Both the position numbers and the translations under genes were made by a program. DNA of 7,473 bases, from NCBI GenBank assembly GCA_002255025.1, contig NJEJ01000060.1:1-7473 (forward strand). Reading direction: 5' to 3'. This document shows, piece by piece, positions 5,733 to 7,473 of this stretch (the first letter of the stretch is position 1; each line of letters opens with the position of its first letter). Below the pieces are notes generated by a model that did not search any database, was not told the origin of the DNA, and saw only the letters and a program-made list of their open reading frames with translations. This DNA comes from Candidatus Bathyarchaeota archaeon ex4484_135 (GTDB lineage: Archaea; Thermoproteota; Bathyarchaeia; EX4484-135).

Positions 5733-6161
5733 TCAGGGCAACATGTTGGCTACTCTACTCGCCGCATCTCTGATCCTCACCAAGAACATGGCCAAGTTCA
5801 CGGAGCTGTCCGCCACAGCTAAGAGGAATCCTCTTCCAGCTTCTTGGACGGCTATTACGTTGCTCTCGGTCCTGACGACGGCATTCTTAAAAGCCCCAGA
5901 CTTGGCTTTCTCGAGAAAAGGCTTCATGCAGTTTAACACATCTAGCACATCAGGGCCCTTTAGGCCCATTCTCCTCTCGTCGAGGCCCGTCCTGTACCAC
6001 CTGAGGAGCTCAGATCCGGTGCTGCTGACCACCATGATGAAGAGGACGCCCGGAAGAGATGTAAGGCCTTGAACGGCCTCCCTCAGGGCTGCTTCTATAC
6101 TTACCTCAGGCATCGTAGTCGTGGCCAGACCCCATAGCGTCCTGTCACGGCCGCGTGACAT
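5733..6161 (-). CDS. Roadblock/LC7 domain protein
   Basis: A 142-residue protein whose residues about 22-142 fit a single Roadblock/LC7 (longin-like) domain. It opens with an amphipathic helix (SIEAALREAVQGL) and LPGVLFIMVVSSTGSELLRW (36-55), matching the family's LPGVxxxxVxxxxG strand pair. A middle helix follows, then two strands (NAVVRTESNVIAVQEA; GFLLAVADSSVNLAMFLVRIRDAASRVANML). Roadblock proteins are cytoplasmic adaptors, often dimers, that bind Ras-like GTPases such as bacterial MglA; archaeal copies are common but mostly uncharacterised. No GTPase gene is visible here. ATG 6161 is chosen because it lies about nine bases after the start predicted from the TATA-like box at 6191-6200 and follows a G-rich GGAG element. 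ATG 6113 would give a 126-residue protein that still has the whole domain, so the first 16 residues are uncertain. Confidence 0.8.
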   Translation of the reverse strand: MSRGRDRTLWGLATTTMPEVSIEAALREAVQGLTSLPGVLFIMVVSSTGSELLRWYRTGLDERRMGLKGPDVLDVLNCMKPFLEKAKSGAFKNAVVRTESNVIAVQEAGRGFLLAVADSSVNLAMFLVRIRDAASRVANMLP

Positions 6162-6190
6162 GGCTCCCCCCGGTTGAGGCTGGGATCACC

Positions 6191-6200
6191 AGTTAATAAG
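6191..6200 (-). promoter_or_regulatory. Putative TATA box for the Roadblock gene
   Basis: On the minus strand the sequence reads CTTATTAACT. Its centre near 6196 predicts transcription start at about 6170, just before ATG 6161. It lies back to back with the plus-strand promoter at 6222-6228, about 30 bp away. Confidence 0.5.
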
Positions 6201-6221
6201 CACGGGCGGAACCCGGCAAAT

Positions 6222-6228
6222 CTTAAAT
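6222..6228 (+). promoter_or_regulatory. Putative TATA box for the SCP2-like/alcohol dehydrogenase pair
   Basis: CTTAAAT with its centre at 6225 predicts transcription start near 6251, leaving a leader of about nine bases before ATG 6260. It overlaps the ATG codons at 6227 and 6230, which makes those unlikely translation starts. Confidence 0.5.
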
Positions 6229-6259
6229 GATGCTCCCTGCAAGAGCCCATGGGGAGACC

Positions 6260-6664
6260 ATGGTAAAGTTCCCAAGCGAGGAATGGATAAAGGCCTTCAA
6301 GGAGGAGTTGAACAAGAACAAGGCCTATGAAGAAGCAGCCAAGGACTGGGAAGGCGATTTCCTCTTCATCGTGACGCCCGACGAAGGCCTCGACCGCGAG
6401 TACGTCTTCTACGTGGATTTGTACCACGGGAAATGCCGTGAGGCTTGCATGGTGCCTGACAGGGAGGCCAAGAAGGCAGCCTTCATCTTTGAAGGGCCTT
6501 ATTCGAACTGGAAGAAGCTGATAAGAGGCGAGCTAGACCCGATAAAGGGCCTTCTGACCCGTAAGTTCAAGCTGAAGGGGAGCATGGCTAAGATACTCCG
6601 CTACACGAAGGCTGCTGCCGAGTTGGTTAGGACGGCGAGCAAGGTCCCAACTGAATTCGTCTAG
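6260..6664 (+). CDS. SCP2 sterol-binding-domain-like protein
   Basis: A 134-residue protein spanning one SCP2-like domain. The N-terminal helix begins FPSEEWIKAFKEELNKN, then strands WEGDFLFIVTP and REYVFYVDLYHGKCREA form the sheet. The C-terminal segment YSNWKKLIRGELDPIKGLLTRKFKLKGSMAKILRY (81-115) is the most recognisable part, with the family's pattern of G-x-LDP...G..KLKG. SCP2 domains form a hydrophobic tunnel that binds lipids or acyl-CoA; archaea lack typical sterols, so the natural ligand is unknown. The length suits a stand-alone cytoplasmic copy, with no signal peptide or membrane segment. ATG 6260 is chosen because family members start just before this helix, GGGGAG precedes it, and the in-frame ATGs at 6227 and 6230 coincide with the TATA-like box. 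An alcohol dehydrogenase gene follows after 42 bases, suggesting a shared transcript and perhaps a shared lipid, acyl or alcohol pathway. Confidence 0.85.
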   Translation: MVKFPSEEWIKAFKEELNKNKAYEEAAKDWEGDFLFIVTPDEGLDREYVFYVDLYHGKCREACMVPDREAKKAAFIFEGPYSNWKKLIRGELDPIKGLLTRKFKLKGSMAKILRYTKAAAELVRTASKVPTEFV

Positions 6665-6692
6665 GCCCGCGGGACCAGCATAATGGGCCCCT

Positions 6693-6701
6693 GAGAGGTG
6701 G
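6693..6701 (+). promoter_or_regulatory. Shine-Dalgarno sequence that selects a TTG start
   Basis: GAGAGGTGG closely matches the complement of the archaeal 16S rRNA 3' end (GAGGTGAT type). It ends five bases before TTG 6707. The in-frame GTG 6698 lies inside it, so TTG is the better start for the alcohol dehydrogenase. Confidence 0.65.
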
Positions 6702-6706
6702 TCGTC

Positions 6707-7473
6707 TTGTGGGAGATCACCTTACCCAGGACCATAGTGACGGGCGAGAACGCCTTAGAGTACCTAGAGGGCCTGGGAGGCCATAAGGCCCTCGTCATAA
6801 CGGACCAGGTCATGAGGTCCCTTGGCATTCTGGACCGGGTGCTCGAGAGGCTGAGGAAGGCTGGCCTTGAGGTCGAGGTCTTCGATCAGGTCGAACCCGA
6901 GCCCTCGAAGAGGATCGTCATGAAGGCCGTTGAGGTCGCCCGGTCCTTCGAGCCGGACTGGATAATAGGGCTTGGCGGCGGGAGCTGCATGGACGTGGCC
7001 AAGGCCGTCTTCGTCCTATATGAAAGGCCAGACGTGGCCCTCGAGGACATAAGCCCGCTCGTCGAGCTAGGCCTGAGGAAGAAGGCCAGATTGCTCAACA
7101 TACCTACCACGAGCGGGACGGGTGCGGATGTCACGTGGGCCATAGTCATAACGGACGAAGAGGTGAAACGCAAGATGGAACTGGCCTCCAGGGAGGTTGT
7201 CGCGGACATAACGGTCCTCGACCCAAGCCTCCCGGCGTCCATGCCCCCACGCCTGACGGCCGACACGGGCATAGATGCCCTGACACACGCCATAGAGGCC
7301 TACACTTCCCAGTGGCGTAATGACTTCTCAGATGCCTTAGCTCTCTGGGCCATAAGGACCATATTCAAGTACCTGCCGAGGGCCTACGAGAACGGCCAGG
7401 ACATGGAGGCCCGGGAGAAGCTGCACAACGCAGCCACCATGGCCGGGATAGCGTTCGGCAACGCCCAGATAGG
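6707..7473 (+). CDS. Iron-containing alcohol dehydrogenase, 3' end missing
   Basis: The first 255 residues of a group III (iron-type) alcohol dehydrogenase; full members have about 380-400 residues, so roughly a third lies beyond the window. The family catalyses NAD(P)-dependent oxidation of alcohols or reduction of aldehydes and ketones. The N-terminal Rossmann-like part contains ALVITD (28-33) and the nucleotide-binding GLGGGSCMDVAKA (88-100), then NIPTTSGTGADVTWAIVITD (131-150). The iron-binding helix reads TADTGIDALTHAIEAYTS (184-201), where Asp190 and His194 are the first two metal ligands; the two later histidines should follow the cut, after GNAQI. The frame opens at 6695 after a TGA; TTG 6707 is chosen over GTG 6698 because of the well-placed ribosome-binding site. 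Substrate cannot be told from sequence; the related glycerol-1-phosphate dehydrogenase family is less likely given the typical GIDALTHAIEAY block. Confidence 0.92.
   Translation, partial: MWEITLPRTIVTGENALEYLEGLGGHKALVITDQVMRSLGILDRVLERLRKAGLEVEVFDQVEPEPSKRIVMKAVEVARSFEPDWIIGLGGGSCMDVAKAVFVLYERPDVALEDISPLVELGLRKKARLLNIPTTSGTGADVTWAIVITDEEVKRKMELASREVVADITVLDPSLPASMPPRLTADTGIDALTHAIEAYTSQWRNDFSDALALWAIRTIFKYLPRAYENGQDMEAREKLHNAATMAGIAFGNAQI

Overview
The window reads as a stretch of an archaeal chromosome, most likely from a thermophilic member of the Thermoproteota (Crenarchaeota) or a close relative; I do not assign a genus. The reasons are: TATA-type promoters of the CTTAA(T/A) kind placed about 26 bp before plausible transcription starts; heavy use of AGG and ATA codons in a moderately GC-rich genome (mid to high 50s per cent by eye); a tRNA gene with an encoded CCA; and a set of archaeal families (COG2100-type radical SAM protein, archaeal SCP2-like protein, small Roadblock protein, Smc5/6-like ATPase).

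Layout. Bases 1-379 (+) hold the end of a DUF488 protein cut by the window edge. Bases 426-1469 (+) encode a radical SAM enzyme with a C-terminal TRAM-like domain. A tRNA-Ala(UGC) gene with its own promoter lies at 1539-1615. A tandem GNAT acetyltransferase follows (about 1697-2656, +) and runs convergently into a three-gene minus-strand block: a compact SMC-like ATPase (4602-2692), a fused MNT-HEPN protein whose two active sites both look destroyed (5622-4732), and a Roadblock/LC7 protein (6161-5733). A compact divergent promoter region (about 6162-6259) separates this block from a plus-strand pair: an SCP2-like lipid-binding protein (6260-6664) and an iron-type alcohol dehydrogenase (from 6707, cut by the window end).

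How the genes may work together. The SCP2 and alcohol dehydrogenase genes are 42 bp apart, and the second has a clear Shine-Dalgarno sequence, so they are probably co-transcribed. The radical SAM enzyme with an RNA-binding-type domain may modify RNA, which is inference. The minus-strand block is the most unusual part. It combines a hinge-poor ATPase with Smc5/6-type sequence signatures, a pseudo-enzyme built like a MntA-HepT toxin-antitoxin pair, and a Roadblock adaptor. Each gene has its own promoter-like element, and the SMC gene has palindromic sequences around its promoter. Whether these three proteins form one system cannot be decided from this window.

No CRISPR array, insertion sequence, rRNA, riboswitch or replication origin was seen. 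No gene-free stretch exceeds 300 bases; the longest are about 130 bases.
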